Shown: positions 32,946 through 44,482, counted from the stretch's first letter. The stretch: 64,000 bases of DNA from Psococerastis gibbosa (GCA_963971405.1 OZ020490.1:32575464-32639463), one strand, 5' to 3'. Numbers and translations are program-made. Notes: generated by a model not told the origin, from the letters alone.

Positions 32946-33200
32946 AGGACGGCTTCTTCCAACGGTTTCGTGGACGTCCCTGCAGTCCTCTTGACATCAT
33001 GCTTGCTCTGAACAGTTTGTTCGGCATGCGGTCTTCTGACACACTTACAGCAGGCCCCAGCCATTTCAGACGTTGCGCTTTTATGACACTGTCCATGACT
33101 TCTGCATTGAGTATTGGGTCTATGTTTCTTACATGCACCTCTCCGTTCTCCGTCCTTTTCGTTGAGCCTGACCTTCAATATAATGCATCGCGACACAATA
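32923..33200 (-). pseudogene. LINE ORF2 C-terminal remnant
   Basis: Minus frame: 'DPILNAEVMDSVIKAQRLKW' followed by 'LGPAVSVSEDRMPNKLF' and 'LQGRPRNRWKKP'. Same LINE tail type as at 10500. Broken at both sides. 33201-33464 shows nothing nameable. Confidence 0.8.
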
Positions 33201-33464
33201 CTCTGGATGTTATTCTTACGTACATACAGGTCAGAGCATAGAGCCTGTATTTTTTAGAGCAAATCTATGGTAGTGTACATGCCAATGCAGCAGTGCTACT
33301 TCTTTACCACTTAACTATACTGGATATCGTGGTCAGTAACATGCCCACCATTACATCGTAGTTAAAAGTTCCCCCCCAACTTGGCGCCAAAAATTTCCAT
33401 CAACTGCATCTCAATTCGCCAACATAGTCGAGTTTTCAACCTGATACTTACTTTTGGTTCAATT

Positions 33465-34167
33465 TCAGATATCTCGGGGGGGGGGGGGGGGGTGTCCACC
33501 TAACGTCACTGGAGGTGACGTTGATTCTAGACAGGTCAGACCAGCACATTACCACACAGTTATAATGGCAGGGCACGCAATTCAATTGAACGTGAATTTT
33601 CTATCATTAAAAAAAAACATTTTATGCACAAAACCAAAAGCATCCTGTTTATCACCTAAAACATGCCTGAAGGTAGAAATCATCGATAGAAAGGTTTCGC
33701 AGAAAAATTATATTTTAGTCAGTTTTCATTAAAATTTAGTTATTTTTATTTTTTTACACCCCGCAGCAAACTATCACGGGGCAAGCGACCCCCCGCATTA
33801 ACATTAATAACGACTACGGTACGCTATATGTGAATTTAATAGAAATCGTTGGAGCCGTTTTTGAGAAATATGTTTTTTTTTAGAAGTTTTTTCTTTGTTT
33901 TTTTGAGAATAAAACCCCCCAAATTGAGTTATAAAAAATAAAAAAAGTGGTCCCGAGGTATAATTTTTTTGAACCTACGTGGTAAATTTCATCAAAATCG
34001 ACACAGTAGTTTGCCCGGAAATCGATGAACAGACAGACAGACATTTCGTAAAAACCACTTTTTTGGGTTCCTGGGACCTCAAAACGTATAAATCCGTTGA
34101 AATCTTGGAATCTAAAATTTCGACCATCACAAAGCTTTCCTTATACTACGTATAAATTGGAAAGCAG
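33465..34167 (+). repeat. Fold-back family arm, single copy
   Basis: Parallel to 14638-15392: 'tgtccacctaacgtcactgg', 'atggcagggcacgcaatt', 'gaaatcatcgatagaaaggt', 'cgttggagccgtttttgaga', 'gacagacagacatttcgtaa', 'actacgtataaattggaaag'. Starts with a G-run (33477-33492). Only one arm is present. Confidence 0.88.
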
Positions 34168-34189
34168 AAACCGAGATAGATGGGGCCAA

Positions 34190-34490
34190 ATAGTCTCGGA
34201 CGATCCCAAGTGCGAATGTGGTGCTACCTAAGATGACAATCATTTGCTTCAATGCACCCTCTACCCCACTCCCTGCACTTTAGACGATCTTTGGGTGAGC
34301 ACAGACATTTGCGTCAAGGTGACAGAACACTAGGCCCAAAAACATTAATGGGTCTCAACCTTCGACATGAAAAAGTAAAAGTTCTACCTGACAATAGCTA
34401 CCTTGTAAATTTTCCTAAAAGGTATTGTACATTGCACACCCACGTTGCACTACTTCGCGCCAAACTGGAGCATCTTGCAAAACTATAATC
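34190..34490 (+). pseudogene. Possible LINE C-terminal zinc-knuckle remnant
   Basis: Translating from about 34190 gives 'CECGAT' then, after a stop, 'DDNHLLQCTLYP', similar to the 'C.CG...t..HLL.C' end of jockey-type reverse transcriptases. Short and broken; could be chance. 34491-35050 is unremarkable. Confidence 0.4.
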
Positions 34491-35059
34491 CAAACCCAGA
34501 TGAGCACTCCTAATCCAGGCAAATGACAATGATTGGGCGATGATCAAGACTTCTCTGATACAGATGCTCCTTTATGTGTAACAGGGCTGCCAATATGGCA
34601 AATCATAGTAATCAATCATTCTTGCGGTGAGGCTTCGCAGGAATGGGGTGCCACAACTACTGTACGTGCGATTTGCATTTAAATGAATATCGGAATATCA
34701 TATACTGGAATAGATTTCACAATCCTTACGAATCACTGATTGGTAGATCTTACCTACACAGGGTCACTTCCACCACGTAGGTGAGCTTGGAAAAGTGGAA
34801 TTTGACAGATACTGCAATATTTCAACAAAAATTGGAATAGGGAGAGATGAGGAAGGCAGATAGGCGAAGAAATGCTGAGATCAGTGCTGAGTTGAAAACT
34901 GCCAAAAACACTCTCAAGCTCAGGAGAAAACGCCTGTTTTGGAACGGACACGTCCAGAACAAGACGAAACTCATCATCTTCAGAATGTAGACAGACAGGA
35001 GGAGGGAGTGCAGTAGGCTCCCGTATCACACCCTGACTACTACAGCTGGTTATGTAGAA

Positions 35060-35300
35060 ACTTTTGTTCAGAGCCCACATGGCCAAATTTGGTCATGAAG
35101 GTCCTACCGTCTGTCGGCACTGCATTGAGTCCGACGAAACCGCGGAGCACGTGGTTGGCCACTGTCCAGCCCTGTGGCGGGTGCGGTTGGACTGTTTTGA
35201 GGCTGCCTACATCGACCAGGCCGATCTGATTGACTTGCCATTGAGGGACATGGTTGTCATTGCTAACTGCTGTTTTTCAACAGCTAATTAATTGGCAATG
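35060..35300 (+). pseudogene. LINE ORF2 C-terminal zinc-knuckle remnant
   Basis: 'FGHEGPTVCRHCIESDETAE' followed by 'HVVGHCPALWRVR' is the CCHC end of R1/jockey-like LINE ORF2 ('..CR.C.e.dET.eHil..CPal...R'). The rest of ORF2 is not upstream, so this is a truncated or worn copy. Confidence 0.8.
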
Positions 35301-35410
35301 GTCATAGTTTGAATGATCGGGATGTGATCCCAATAATTATGCTGTCCAAAGGGTCATCAGCTCAACAATCTAAAAATAATAATATTTAGAAACTTCATTG
35401 TCTCTCTTAC

Positions 35411-35585
35411 CTGAACAGCGCTGTTGAGGAAGCAGTTATTTTGGCCAGGCCCGTTGAGTAGGCCCTTAGTGTTGGTGAACTGGCCAGAGTCGCGGGACGC
35501 CTGCTGAGCATGGTTTCCGACACCAGCCGCTCGCTCCAGCTCCAGCTCGCTTAGCGGAGACATTTTCCGTCAAATCTCTTCCATC
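35411..35585 (-). CDS. USP53/54-like (echinus-type) ubiquitin hydrolase, N-terminal exon
   Basis: Coding start ATG at 35561-35563 and 51 codons to the donor. Residues about 33-51 read 'KGLLNGPGQNNCFLNSAVQ', the hallmark N-terminus of USP53/USP54 and fly Echinus ('KGLlNePGQNSCFLNSAvQVLWHLDIFRR'), a USP-fold family in which the vertebrate members were long thought inactive. The donor 'cag|gtaagag' falls after codon 51 in phase 0, exactly before the expected VLWHLD. Upstream, 'ctgtttttcttgcag|gatgg' is a strong acceptor, so a 5' non-coding exon should lie at higher coordinates; a five-codon upstream ATG frame (ATG at 35583) precedes the start. The next exon must be at lower coordinates; I did not find it, so the intron is very long or the exon has been missed. 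Confidence 0.85.
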
Positions 35586-35784
35586 CTGCAAGAAAAACAG
35601 TACAACTTAACTTCGCACAAGAAAAAAAGTCCACACGACGCATTGTCAAGCTGAATACGTATGTTTATTTCACCTGGTGTGTGTGTTTTTTTTTTTTTTT
35701 TTTTTAGCGTTTTTAGTTATAATTGTATTGTATTGCATTGTAATGTATTCAATATAATTATTCATTCATTCATTCACCTGCTTT

Positions 35785-36045
35785 CGCCAATGGTGGAACA
35801 TGATAACGTGCTGAGACTATACCAGTCAGTGTACGTGCGTGTCGAGTCCTGGTCACCTCCGATTTAATCGTGTGACTTTACCATGTTCCCCAGGTGGTTC
35901 GGAAGCCAGGAGAATCAGGAGATCCACGACCCTGTCAGCCAACTCCCCTTCTTCCTGAGGTGAAATAGTCTGCCCATAGGGTTAACAGACTCACTCCCCC
36001 CGCCAGGCTGACACGGTTGCTTAAAGCAGAAATAATGAAAGCAAA
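35785..36045 (+). repeat. Retroposon J copy
   Basis: 'gtcctggtcacctccgattt', 'aggtggttcggaagcc', 'cactccccccgccaggctga'. Same orientation as 23600-23945, 5' part missing. Confidence 0.8.
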
Positions 36046-36049
36046 CGTT

Positions 36050-36165
36050 GGCAACGACATTTCACCTGCTGAGCTATCTTCTGCTATTGAGCTGCCCAGA
36101 TATTTAAACGACTCTTTTGTACTATAATTTATTTCTTTTACTCGTACATGACACAACGCCGAATC
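36050..36165 (-). pseudogene. LINE reverse transcriptase fragment
   Basis: Minus frame 'INYSTKESFKYLGSSIAED' matches the conserved non-LTR reverse-transcriptase phrase '..v..FkYLGs.i..dg'. Short remnant joined to retroposon J. Confidence 0.7.
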
Positions 36166-36544
36166 ACTTTCACCATCATTAGAAAGAGATCAGACAAAAA
36201 TTGGGGCGTAAACCAGATGAGGCGAAAAGTATAGCAGATTACAATAGTTCATAGTCACCTTGTTATTAAACATGCAACGATGTGGCCACGTTTAATTTGT
36301 AGGCATATATTCCTACGCACAGGCATGACAATGGTTATGTTGCCTGCATAGTGTGTGAACATTAGCCAGTTGGCACTCCTGTCGATTTTTAACGATGGTT
36401 ATTTGCAAGCCAAACAGACATTACCAAACATGTTTGGAATATTAACAAGGTTATATATGGGCGTATTCCAAGAAAGAAATTGACAATAAAAATAAATTGC
36501 AAAAGTATTCAATTACCATTTTTAGATTACAATAAGAAATATCA

Positions 36545-36680
36545 TGGAGATTGTGTCCCAAATAATACCAAAGGCGAATTGACACTGAGTTGATGCTGAC
36601 GGTTAAGAAACGGACACTGACATACTTCGGTCATGTGATGAGGAACGAAAAGTGTCACCTTCTGCAGGTTACATAATCTA
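36545..36680 (+). pseudogene. LINE ORF2 tail fragment
   Basis: 'LMLTVKKRTLTYFGHVMRNE' in the plus frame near 36590-36650; same family as 26530. Confidence 0.75.
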
Positions 36681-37029
36681 AGGGAAGATAGAAGGACTTA
36701 TGGCTCCGGACAGAAGAGGAACATTCTGGTTTTTCAACCAGGATGTTCTATAAACAAAAAATAACAAAAACTTCGAGTTTTAGAAAAACTTGTTATAACA
36801 ACCCGAATTAGTAAAACCCAAATAATCGTTAAGAAATTAACTTTGTCTAAGAAACCCACTTGTGTTAGTACACAACCCTGAGCGCTTTCGGCCAGAACTG
36901 CCATCTACAGAGGGAAACCCACTAGCAACAGTTATTGTTATTTTTTGTTTATTAAAATGAAATACCACGAAGTCACGAGTAATTTAATTATTTCAGGATA
37001 TTCTTCTGCTGACAGGAGCCTCTTGTTTT

Positions 37030-37250
37030 TAAATGCCTCTTCTATCGAAGATTGGCGTTCATCATGGCAATTTGGACCTTGGTGACTGATGCTCTGAAAC
37101 GGGTGCTCTTGCCAAGCCACTGCTTCAAGTTTTCAATCAGGATGTTCTTCTCCTGTCGGTAGCCTTCCGCCCTTTGAATATTAGATGCAGAAGGCAAAAC
37201 TACGTTCCTCGTTATATGGCCGATATATTTTAGTATGCAAATATACATAC
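37030..37250 (-). pseudogene. LINE ORF2 tail fragment
   Basis: Minus frame: 'LKYIGHITRN', then 'EKNILIENLKQWLGK', then 'ASVTKVQIAMMNANLR'. It faces the fragment at 36545 head to head, so the two are separate insertions or a rearranged one. 37251-37480 shows nothing nameable. Confidence 0.75.
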
Positions 37251-37482
37251 ACAGAACTCATACAGGAACTATTAAATGAAAAGAGGTAAGAAAGAGCCTA
37301 CTAGCACAAGAAACTCTAATGACACCCGTACAGGAAGCCTACATATGAGTGCCAGGAATGTTGTTTTTTTTTAGAATTTTCATCTATCTCCAAATTAGTA
37401 TATAATTACCGTACGTATCTTAATAGCTGCCTTATGAGATGCCAGGGCAATCATTTATGATTATGCTTCCCAACCGGTCGGC

Positions 37483-39010
37483 CGGGATTAGATGAGGCTG
37501 CAGGCCGAGCAGCGAGCCAATTCAGGTAGCCGATTGATTTAGTAGTAGTTGGTAATAGGAATAATTATGTTAAGCAAGATTGGCGGGTAGAGATAGGAGC
37601 AGGTGAACGTCCACGTACCACTAAGGATGTTGGACACAGATATTGCCGAATCTCGGGATTAGTTGAGGCTACAGCCAATTCAGGTAGCCGATTGATTTAG
37701 TAGTAGTTGATAATAGGAAGAATTATGTTAAGCAACATTCGCGGGTAGAGATAGGAGCAGGTGAACGTCCACGTACCACTAAAGATGTTAACCACAGCTA
37801 CTGTCGAATCTCGGGATTAGATGAGGCTGCAGGCCGAGGGACGAGCCAAGTCAGGTAGCCGATTGATTTAGTAGTAGTTGATAATAGGAAGAATTATGTT
37901 AAGCGAGATTTGCGAGTACAGATAGGAGCAGGTGAATGTCCACGTACCACTAAGGATGTTGGACACAGATATTGCCGAATCTCGGGATTAGTTGAGGCTA
38001 CAGCCAATTCAGGTAGCCGATTGATTTAGTAGTAGTTGATAATAGGAAGAATTATGTTAAGCAACATTCGCGGGTAGAGATAGGAGCAGGTGAACGTCCA
38101 CGTACCACTAAAGATGTTGACCACAGCTACTGTCGAATCTCGGGATTAGATGAGGCTACAGCCAATTCAGGTAGCCGATTGATTTATTAGTAGTTGATAA
38201 TAGGAAGAATTATGTTAAGCAACATTCGCGGGTAGAGATAGGAGCAGGTGAACGTCCACGTACCACTAAGGATGTTGGACACAGATATTGCCGAATCTCG
38301 GGATTAGTTGAGGCTACAGCCAATTCAGGTAGCCGATTGATTTAGTAGTAGTTGATAATAGGAAGAATTATGTTAAGCAACATTCGCGGGTAGAGATAGG
38401 AGCAGGTGAACGTCCACGTACCACTAAAGATGTTGACCACAGCTACTGTCGAATCTCGGGATTAGATGAGGCTACAGCCAATTCAGGTAGCCGATTGATT
38501 TAGTAGTAGTTGATAATAGGAAGAATTATGTTAAGCAACATTCGCGGGTAGAGATAGGAGCAGGTGAACGTCCACGTATCACTAAAGATGTTGACCACAG
38601 CTATTGACGAATCTCGGGATTAGATGAGGCTGCAGGCCGAGGGACGAGCCAAGTCAGGTAGCCGATTGATTTAGTAGTAGTTGATAATAGGAAGAATTAT
38701 GTTAAGCGAGATTTGCGAGTACAGATAGGAGCAGGTGAATGTCCACGTACCACTAAGGATGTTGACCACAGCTATTGACGAATCTCGGGATTAGATGAGG
38801 CTGCAACTGCGAACGGCGAGCCATTTCAGGTAGCCAATGGATTTAGTATCAGTGATAATAGGAAGAATTATGTTAAGCAAGATTCCCACTTGGGTTAACT
38901 AAACAACTACAAAAATATTCCTTTCGGAGTCTCAGAAGTAGCACTAAGGATGTTACCTACAGTTGTTGACGAATCTCGGGATTAGATGAGAGCGGCCAGC
39001 CAATTCAGGT
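37483..39010. repeat. Satellite with 158/171-bp monomers in alternating types
   Basis: 'cgggattag' marks fall at 37483, 37654, 37812, 37983, 38141, 38299, 38457, 38615, 38786 and 38977. Spacings are 171 or 158 except the last worn unit. The 13-bp difference is the presence or absence of part of 'gcaggccgaggacgagcca'. A second variable site alternates 'gttggacacagatattgcc' with 'gttgaccacagctactgtc' along the first six junctions, giving a two-monomer higher-order unit. Confidence 0.95.
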
Positions 39011-39511
39011 AAAAAGAAAAGGTCAAGGCAACCGAAATTTAACCCTACGACAATACGATTTATCATGGAACTACTCGTATTAAATCTATCTCGGTAACTA
39101 TACTAATTGATAATTAATAAAGCATGAACGGGTTCACTAGTAGCGGTTCTTCCTTTAGTATTGAGTTTCGAACCTCTACTTTCCAGTTCTTAAACCAGTT
39201 TGTAAATTTGTTACGTTAAGTCCGAACTTAAGGCAAAGAGACATACACCCCCATTACACAAGAAACAGGGATCAAATAAGTAGGGAGCCATGCCGTTTTA
39301 CGTTAACGTTAAACTCTCCCAAAGTAATGGGGGCCAGACTTTATAACTGTTTACCGCCCAGCATGAGAGCCCTGGAAGGCAATGCTTTCTGTAGGAGAAT
39401 TTTTTGAGAGGCAAGCCTGGCTAAAATACTAATAATACTAACTTACTAACCCACTAACTTGCCAACTAATTGTGTTCTTTTTGTTTGTTTATGTTAGGTG
39501 CATCCTACTTG
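39011..39511. other. No recognised feature
   Basis: Unremarkable A+T-rich sequence after the satellite. Confidence 0.4.
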
Positions 39512-39590
39512 ACGAAGCCTAAAACTGGGATTATTCGCCTAGCCTATATCTCAGTTAACAATGGCTAACCTGTTTTGAACTTGAACTTGT
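39512..39590 (+). repeat. Short dispersed repeat Q
   Basis: 'gacgaagcctaaaactggga' to 'aatggctaacctgttttgaa'. Its reverse complement is inserted in a MITE A copy at 46966-47031. Probably the 3' end of a retroposon. Confidence 0.75.
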
Positions 39591-40144
39591 TCTCTACCTC
39601 TACCAAAGCCCACCCATAAACAGGCGATAAAGTACGAGACCAATTCGGGAAACCACACAAAACAATAGGCCCAATGTTCCCGGCCAAAAAGACATAAAAC
39701 ATAACCACGACGTCACTATACCCAGGTATATACAGGGAACATGTCTGGCATAAAGGACATGCCGCACGCATGCGGAATACGAACCTGCATCTATTCACAG
39801 AGTATATTATGGTACGTTAGCATATTCTCAGCGTTTACAGGCCCGTGTTCAACATGGAGGTACTAACTTCTTCCATGTGCCTGAGCAGGATTTAGTAGGT
39901 AACGTAAGAGGAATATTAATGAGGAAGAAGTAGCCTGTGTAGCTAGTTCGAGAAGCCAACGCTATTTTTAAATACTAATGAATCTCTTCTTGTGTTGTGG
40001 TCTATCAATTGGTTTGCAGCAACTTTCTCCACCTCAAGGCCCGGTGCACAAAGGAGCGATGCACCCCGCCATAGAAGATAGAGGAAAATGTACAAAGCAG
40101 CCCACTTTACGTCTTCTGGTAATTGTACATAGAGTTTATTTACA

Positions 40145-40313
40145 TTTTTAAGGTTAATCGCATGCAAAAAATTCAATGAATGTATCCGATTGATCTCTTC
40201 AGTCATTTCAATGAGTAATTTAATACTTGTGCTGAGTTACGACACGTCTCCGATCGGATGGCGCACAGAGATTCGCACAAGTACAAACACGCTACCACAG
40301 AGACCGAAATTTC
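40145..40313 (-). repeat. SINE family 2 copy
   Basis: Minus strand: 'gtggtagcgtgtttgtactt', 'ggagacgtgtcgtaactcag', 'gaagagatcaatcggataca', 'cgcgattaacctt'-like end. Same as 42804 and 56833. The head resembles a tRNA A-box (gtggtagcgtg). 39591-40144 holds an 87-codon minus frame without known motif, overlapping this SINE. Confidence 0.75.
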
Positions 40314-40551
40314 CAAAATTCCAAATGCCTCGCTGTGATTGGCGGGCGCTTACCCCGTTAGCATCTTAGGGAAGAGGGAACAGTATAATAATTTATTAAT
40401 ATGAGCAGTCATATTATTAAAAATTATTTTACTGTAGATCATTAGTATCTAGCTCTTTCCAAAGATTTTCCCAAGTTCCACGAAGTTACCAAGGAAACTC
40501 TCACAAGAAAACGTTGGAATACTATTATGATTTCGGTTTTCCTCGCTTTTA

Positions 40552-40692
40552 GGCGGGGTTTCCACATACGTCAATGGTCAATGAGAAATATGAAATTGAC
40601 GTTTTAGCAGACATTAAAGACATACTAAAAATGTCTGCTACCACGTCAAAACCATATTTCTCATTGACCATTGACGTATGTGGAAACCCCGC
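40552..40692. mobile_element. Palindromic PIF/Harbinger-like MITE
   Basis: 141 bp, inverted ends 'ggcggggtttccacatacgt' and the complement; nearly all of it folds back. Same ends at 49771-49921, which has a TAA duplication. Confidence 0.85.
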
Positions 40693-40983
40693 GATACGGC
40701 AGGTATCCATCCGCTCCTTGAGATTCAGTTCTTCGGCTGCAGTTCTACAATTCTGAGGTCTTGGCAGACTTTCCCTTCTATTATTAGCCTGGGCCGTCTT
40801 CGTCTTCTTCCCTCAGCATCGAAATGTTTTACCCCCTTTGTCAGGTCATTTGCCTGCCTTCCATGACAGTCGTCGTTAACGGGCTTGATCAACTTTGCTA
40901 GCTGTCTTAATTTCATTAGAGAGAAAGAGAGAAACAAAGAGAGAAAAGAGGCAAAGGGAGGGAGAAAGAGAGAGAGAGAGAGA

Positions 40984-41064
40984 CATAGCCGTAGCCAAGG
41001 GGGGGGTTCATGGGGGTTCAACCCCCCCCCCCCCCCCCCGAAAAAAATCCTGGCTACGGCCTTG
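40984..41064. mobile_element. Very short hAT-like MITE (81 bp)
   Basis: Ends 'catagccgtagccaagg' and 'cctggctacggccttg' are inverted; flanked on both sides by 'gagagaga' (8 bp), though the site is inside a GA microsatellite so the duplication is weak proof. The interior is little more than a G-run and an 18-base C-run. Confidence 0.7.
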
Positions 41065-41252
41065 GAGAGAGAGAATTATTTATATTTATAGAAGAAAGGG
41101 TACATCGTAAAAGCACGAGTATCTTCATCACACCCACACTAATATAGTTAATTACATTATGAATGCACTCTCTAAACACCACAAATTCCAACGTATATTA
41201 ATATATAGTAAAATGATTGGAAAGCAATGAAATTATTACTATTGCTAGCATA

Positions 41253-42378
41253 GTACTGTCCTATCTTAAGGCCAAACCGGAGGGGGTCACGTGACTGGCC
41301 TGGAAATGACTTTGCAGGGGGTTCCCAATACACGTTTTAAAAAGCAGGGGCATAGTAATAATCGATAGAAGGGACAAGTATACGCGTAGACATGCTTACG
41401 CCATGCCATTGTACAAAAATTATACTATTACTATAGGTCTCAAATTCGTGCATGAAGCATTTAAAAACATACCTCTTAGAACATTTTTACGTGCCCCACA
41501 GGGAAGAGAACCTCCAACTTTTGTCATTACATGCTTACAATTGACAATATCAACACTTAATTTGACAGTAAAGCGCCAGCAATATGTAAAACTGCAATTA
41601 CTTGAAATAGTAAAACGTGAAATACAGAAAAGGTACGCGACGCGGGGCTTTGTTTATAAAATGGATATTTAACCATCCCGTGGCTACAGACCGTTATCAA
41701 TATCGCTGCTACGTGTAGCCTGCATAAGATAAGTACGCCATTCGGCGGGGAAATAGCCTGCACAAGCTAACTACTAAACTACAGAGTTTTTGACCGGGTC
41801 CAGGTATCCGCTTTGCTATGCTGCAGTGTGTAAGACTTCGATATTTTTTGCGTTGGTACTTATCTCTGATGCTCAATGTTCAAGGTCAAAAGTCTCCGGT
41901 TTGACCTTAAGAGACAGTACAATAAATTATAAATAATCCCCCCTATTACACAGAACTATATTCTATCCAGTAAGAAAAATTGGAACGTGTAATTAATACA
42001 TTACCAAAATTCAGGTCTAAATCGTATACATTAACATAAATATTCCAAGTATTTCTTCGATGATCGAACAAATATTTCAGTGTGTATTAGAGTGTAATCA
42101 GAGTCAATCATAGAAATACATTAACTGGAGCGGCAGGAGCCATAATATGCCTTACGGGGCACCCGTTAACCATAAGCCAACTATCAGAGATAAGTACCAA
42201 CGCAAAAAATATCGAAGTCTTACACATTGCAGCACAGCAGAACGGACACCTGGACCCGGTCAAAAACTTTGTACTTAGCTTGTGCAGGCTATTTTCCCCG
42301 CCAATTTGCCTACTTATCTTGTGCAGGCTACACTAGTAGCCATATTGATAATGGTCTCCAGCCACGGGATGGGGCCAA
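41253..42378. mobile_element. Two overlapping fold-back structures
   Basis: First pair: 'gtactgtcctatcttaaggc' at 41253 and its complement ending 41922. Second pair: 41678-41870 ('ccgtggctacagaccgttat', 'aatattttttgcgttggtac' complement) against 42187-42375. An 89-codon plus frame at 41403-41672 (MPLYKNYTITIGLKFVH...) lies inside and is unrecognised. Confidence 0.8.
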
Positions 42379-42538
42379 TGGATAATAAAATAAATTGTAT
42401 ACGTACCAAAAAGGGTCAACATAAAATTTCAAATTCAAAACTTCTTATAATTAGCTTTGTAAAAATTTACATGTAGCATTATGAAACGCCTCTTAAATAA
42501 ATACATGAATAAATAAAAATTGACTTTGTTTTTATTCC

Positions 42539-42718
42539 TAAGCCAACCTAGCGGAGTTAGGGCTATAAGCCCTCTCTTACACTCAGCTACAAAAGTCCGG
42601 GACCGTCTGCTTTACATGCCCTCCGAAGCATGGCCACAAAATGTAGCAAAGTGGGACTCGAACCAACAACCATTCGGGTGAAAGTCGGAGTCTGTACCAC
42701 TACTCTACAAGCCCCGAC
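42539..42718 (-). repeat. tRNA-derived SINE family 1, full-length copy
   Basis: Minus strand starts with a tRNA-like head: A-box-like 'tagagtagtggtacagactc', B-box-like 'ggttcgagtcccac', then 'ttcggagggcatgtaaagca' and 'gtgtaagagagggcttatag' and ends 'ctccgctaggttggct'. Confidence 0.85.
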
Positions 42719-42803
42719 CTTCTTCTAATCAGCTGAAATTATCTTATTAAATATATGGAAGACAGAATGTAAAATTTGGCGAAATTAGGGAATTGGCAAA
42801 TTA

Positions 42804-42974
42804 GCGACTTCGGTGGCAAGGTGGTAGCGTGCTTGCACTTGTGCGAGGTTCTACACACCTTGTCGGAGACGTGTCGTAACTCGACCCAAGTACCTATAAG
42901 GTGACTTAGTGAGGCGATTAAAGAGGCTAATGGGATACTCATTAAATTGTTTGTACGCGATTTAACCTTTTTTA
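42804..42974 (+). repeat. SINE family 2 copy
   Basis: 'cttcggtggcaaggtggtag', 'gagacgtgtcgtaactcgac', 'cgatttaacctttttt'. The A-box-like head 'ggcaaggtggtagcgtgc' suggests a tRNA origin; the B-box is weak. 42975-43679 shows nothing nameable. Confidence 0.75.
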
Positions 42975-43679
42975 AAGTAGTAGTAAAGTAGCAGGTCTAC
43001 ATAAATAATAAATTAATCTACTGTATATGCTATGTTTATCTTGCCCGGGTTCTTTAAATATACTGCAGGTGTGCATCATTTGATTGCAGTTTCTGCAACT
43101 GATAAGCCATCTTAATCTTATCTACGTGTATATCTAATGTGTACAACTTCCAAAATTATCCGTGTGGCGCCAGTCAATGTTGTATTAGAAGCCTTCCGGT
43201 TTCTATGACTCACTAGACTTGATAAATAGAAAGTCCCAAAAATGGGGGGGAAACATTCCAATGAGAACTTATACCGTGTCCCGATTTAGTACAAAATAAT
43301 GGGTATTGCCAGGTATTGTAGGCTATTTGGCTCATTCCATGGGGGACTCTCTTTTGTGACCACACTTCGGCGGAGAAATTTGCCTGGCAAATTGAATTTC
43401 GAACCTCGGCCGTTTCATAGTGACCAGTTCCCTACCAACCAGACTACGCCAATAATTCGCCAGCGCTAACGGCGTTTTACAACATTCGGACCGCCGCGTC
43501 GCGGAGAGTCGTAGCGCGACCTGTTTTAGGTTGAACGTACTTACACCGTAAGAGGTACAAGTCCATAAATTTCAAATGGGTGCGGCCCAACTGTTTACTC
43601 GACCCGATCGCCTATTACTATGTATGCATGCACACAACCACCGTGCCTGCAAATTTTATGTCTAGAGTCACTACGAAAA

Positions 43680-43900
43680 AAGCTGGAAAATTTTATTAGA
43701 TACTTCGACTAAGGGTCAGCATCGCATTATGCATGTAATAATCCAAGGGAAGAAAGGACAGAGAGCTTCCGGATGAAGAACATCCAGGTAGAAAAACCCG
43801 AGGCAGTGATTTGGCAAGATTATACGACTTCACTTCTTAGAGCAGCAGTCTTCAAGGTAGAAATTGCCATGATCGTCAATCTTAGATTTAGAGGCCTGAA
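43680..43900 (+). pseudogene. LINE ORF2 tail fragment
   Basis: 'HRIMHVIIQGKKGQRASG', then remains of 'W..NlrqWfG...fr.A..k..iA.mianLr' over several frames. Family of 26530; dead. Confidence 0.7.
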
Positions 43901-44023
43901 ATAGTAGGGGTTTACGCATTTTCACAACAGTAAAACCGAGTAAAACACAGTCTTTTCTGTACATGGCACTCTTTTGTCCTGCGGTTTTTAGAATGAGGCT
44001 CTGTGGGAGGAGGAAATCTTGAT

Positions 44024-44412
44024 ATATCGCTCATGCACGAGAAAAGTGACATATTTCAAAAAATTGCAAAATTGAGTTATTTATACAAAAATGTCGAGGG
44101 AAATATAGCGAATTTTATGAATGTAGTGACACATATCTAGTTTAATTTGTTTCCATAAGATTGCGTTTTGTCACTGATCCATTGTCAAGTTTGACTACTT
44201 CGGGTTTGGCAATACTGACATAATTCGGAATGTGCTCCAGGCGTTGACGTGGTAATTACACTTCTCTTTCAAGTAAACTGTCACATCTCAAAAGTATTAA
44301 GTGCCTCGATAGTACTACAAGAAAAAACTTAAAAATTGTCAGAACGAAAATTTGAATTATCTCAAAAGTCAATATTTAGAAATGTGTCACTTTTCTCGTG
44401 CATGAGCGATAT
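44024..44412. mobile_element. MITE with 30-bp TIR (atatcgctcatgcacgagaa)
   Basis: 389 bp; left 'atatcgctcatgcacgagaa' + 'aagtgacat', right its complement. No coding frame; single copy in the window. Confidence 0.88.
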
Positions 44413-44482
44413 GTTGTTAAGAAGTCTTGTGTCCAACGGCCCAACCCCCATTTCCACATCTACTACTACTATTACTACTCAG

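Noticed and set aside
37483-39010. CRISPR-like array
   Set aside because: Direct repeats are whole 158-171-bp satellite monomers without short repeats and unique spacers, in a eukaryotic genome.
39943-40206. 87-codon minus frame (MTEEINRIHSLNFLHAINLK...)
   Set aside because: Its N-terminal part is the 3' end of a SINE-2 copy and the rest has no recognised motif.
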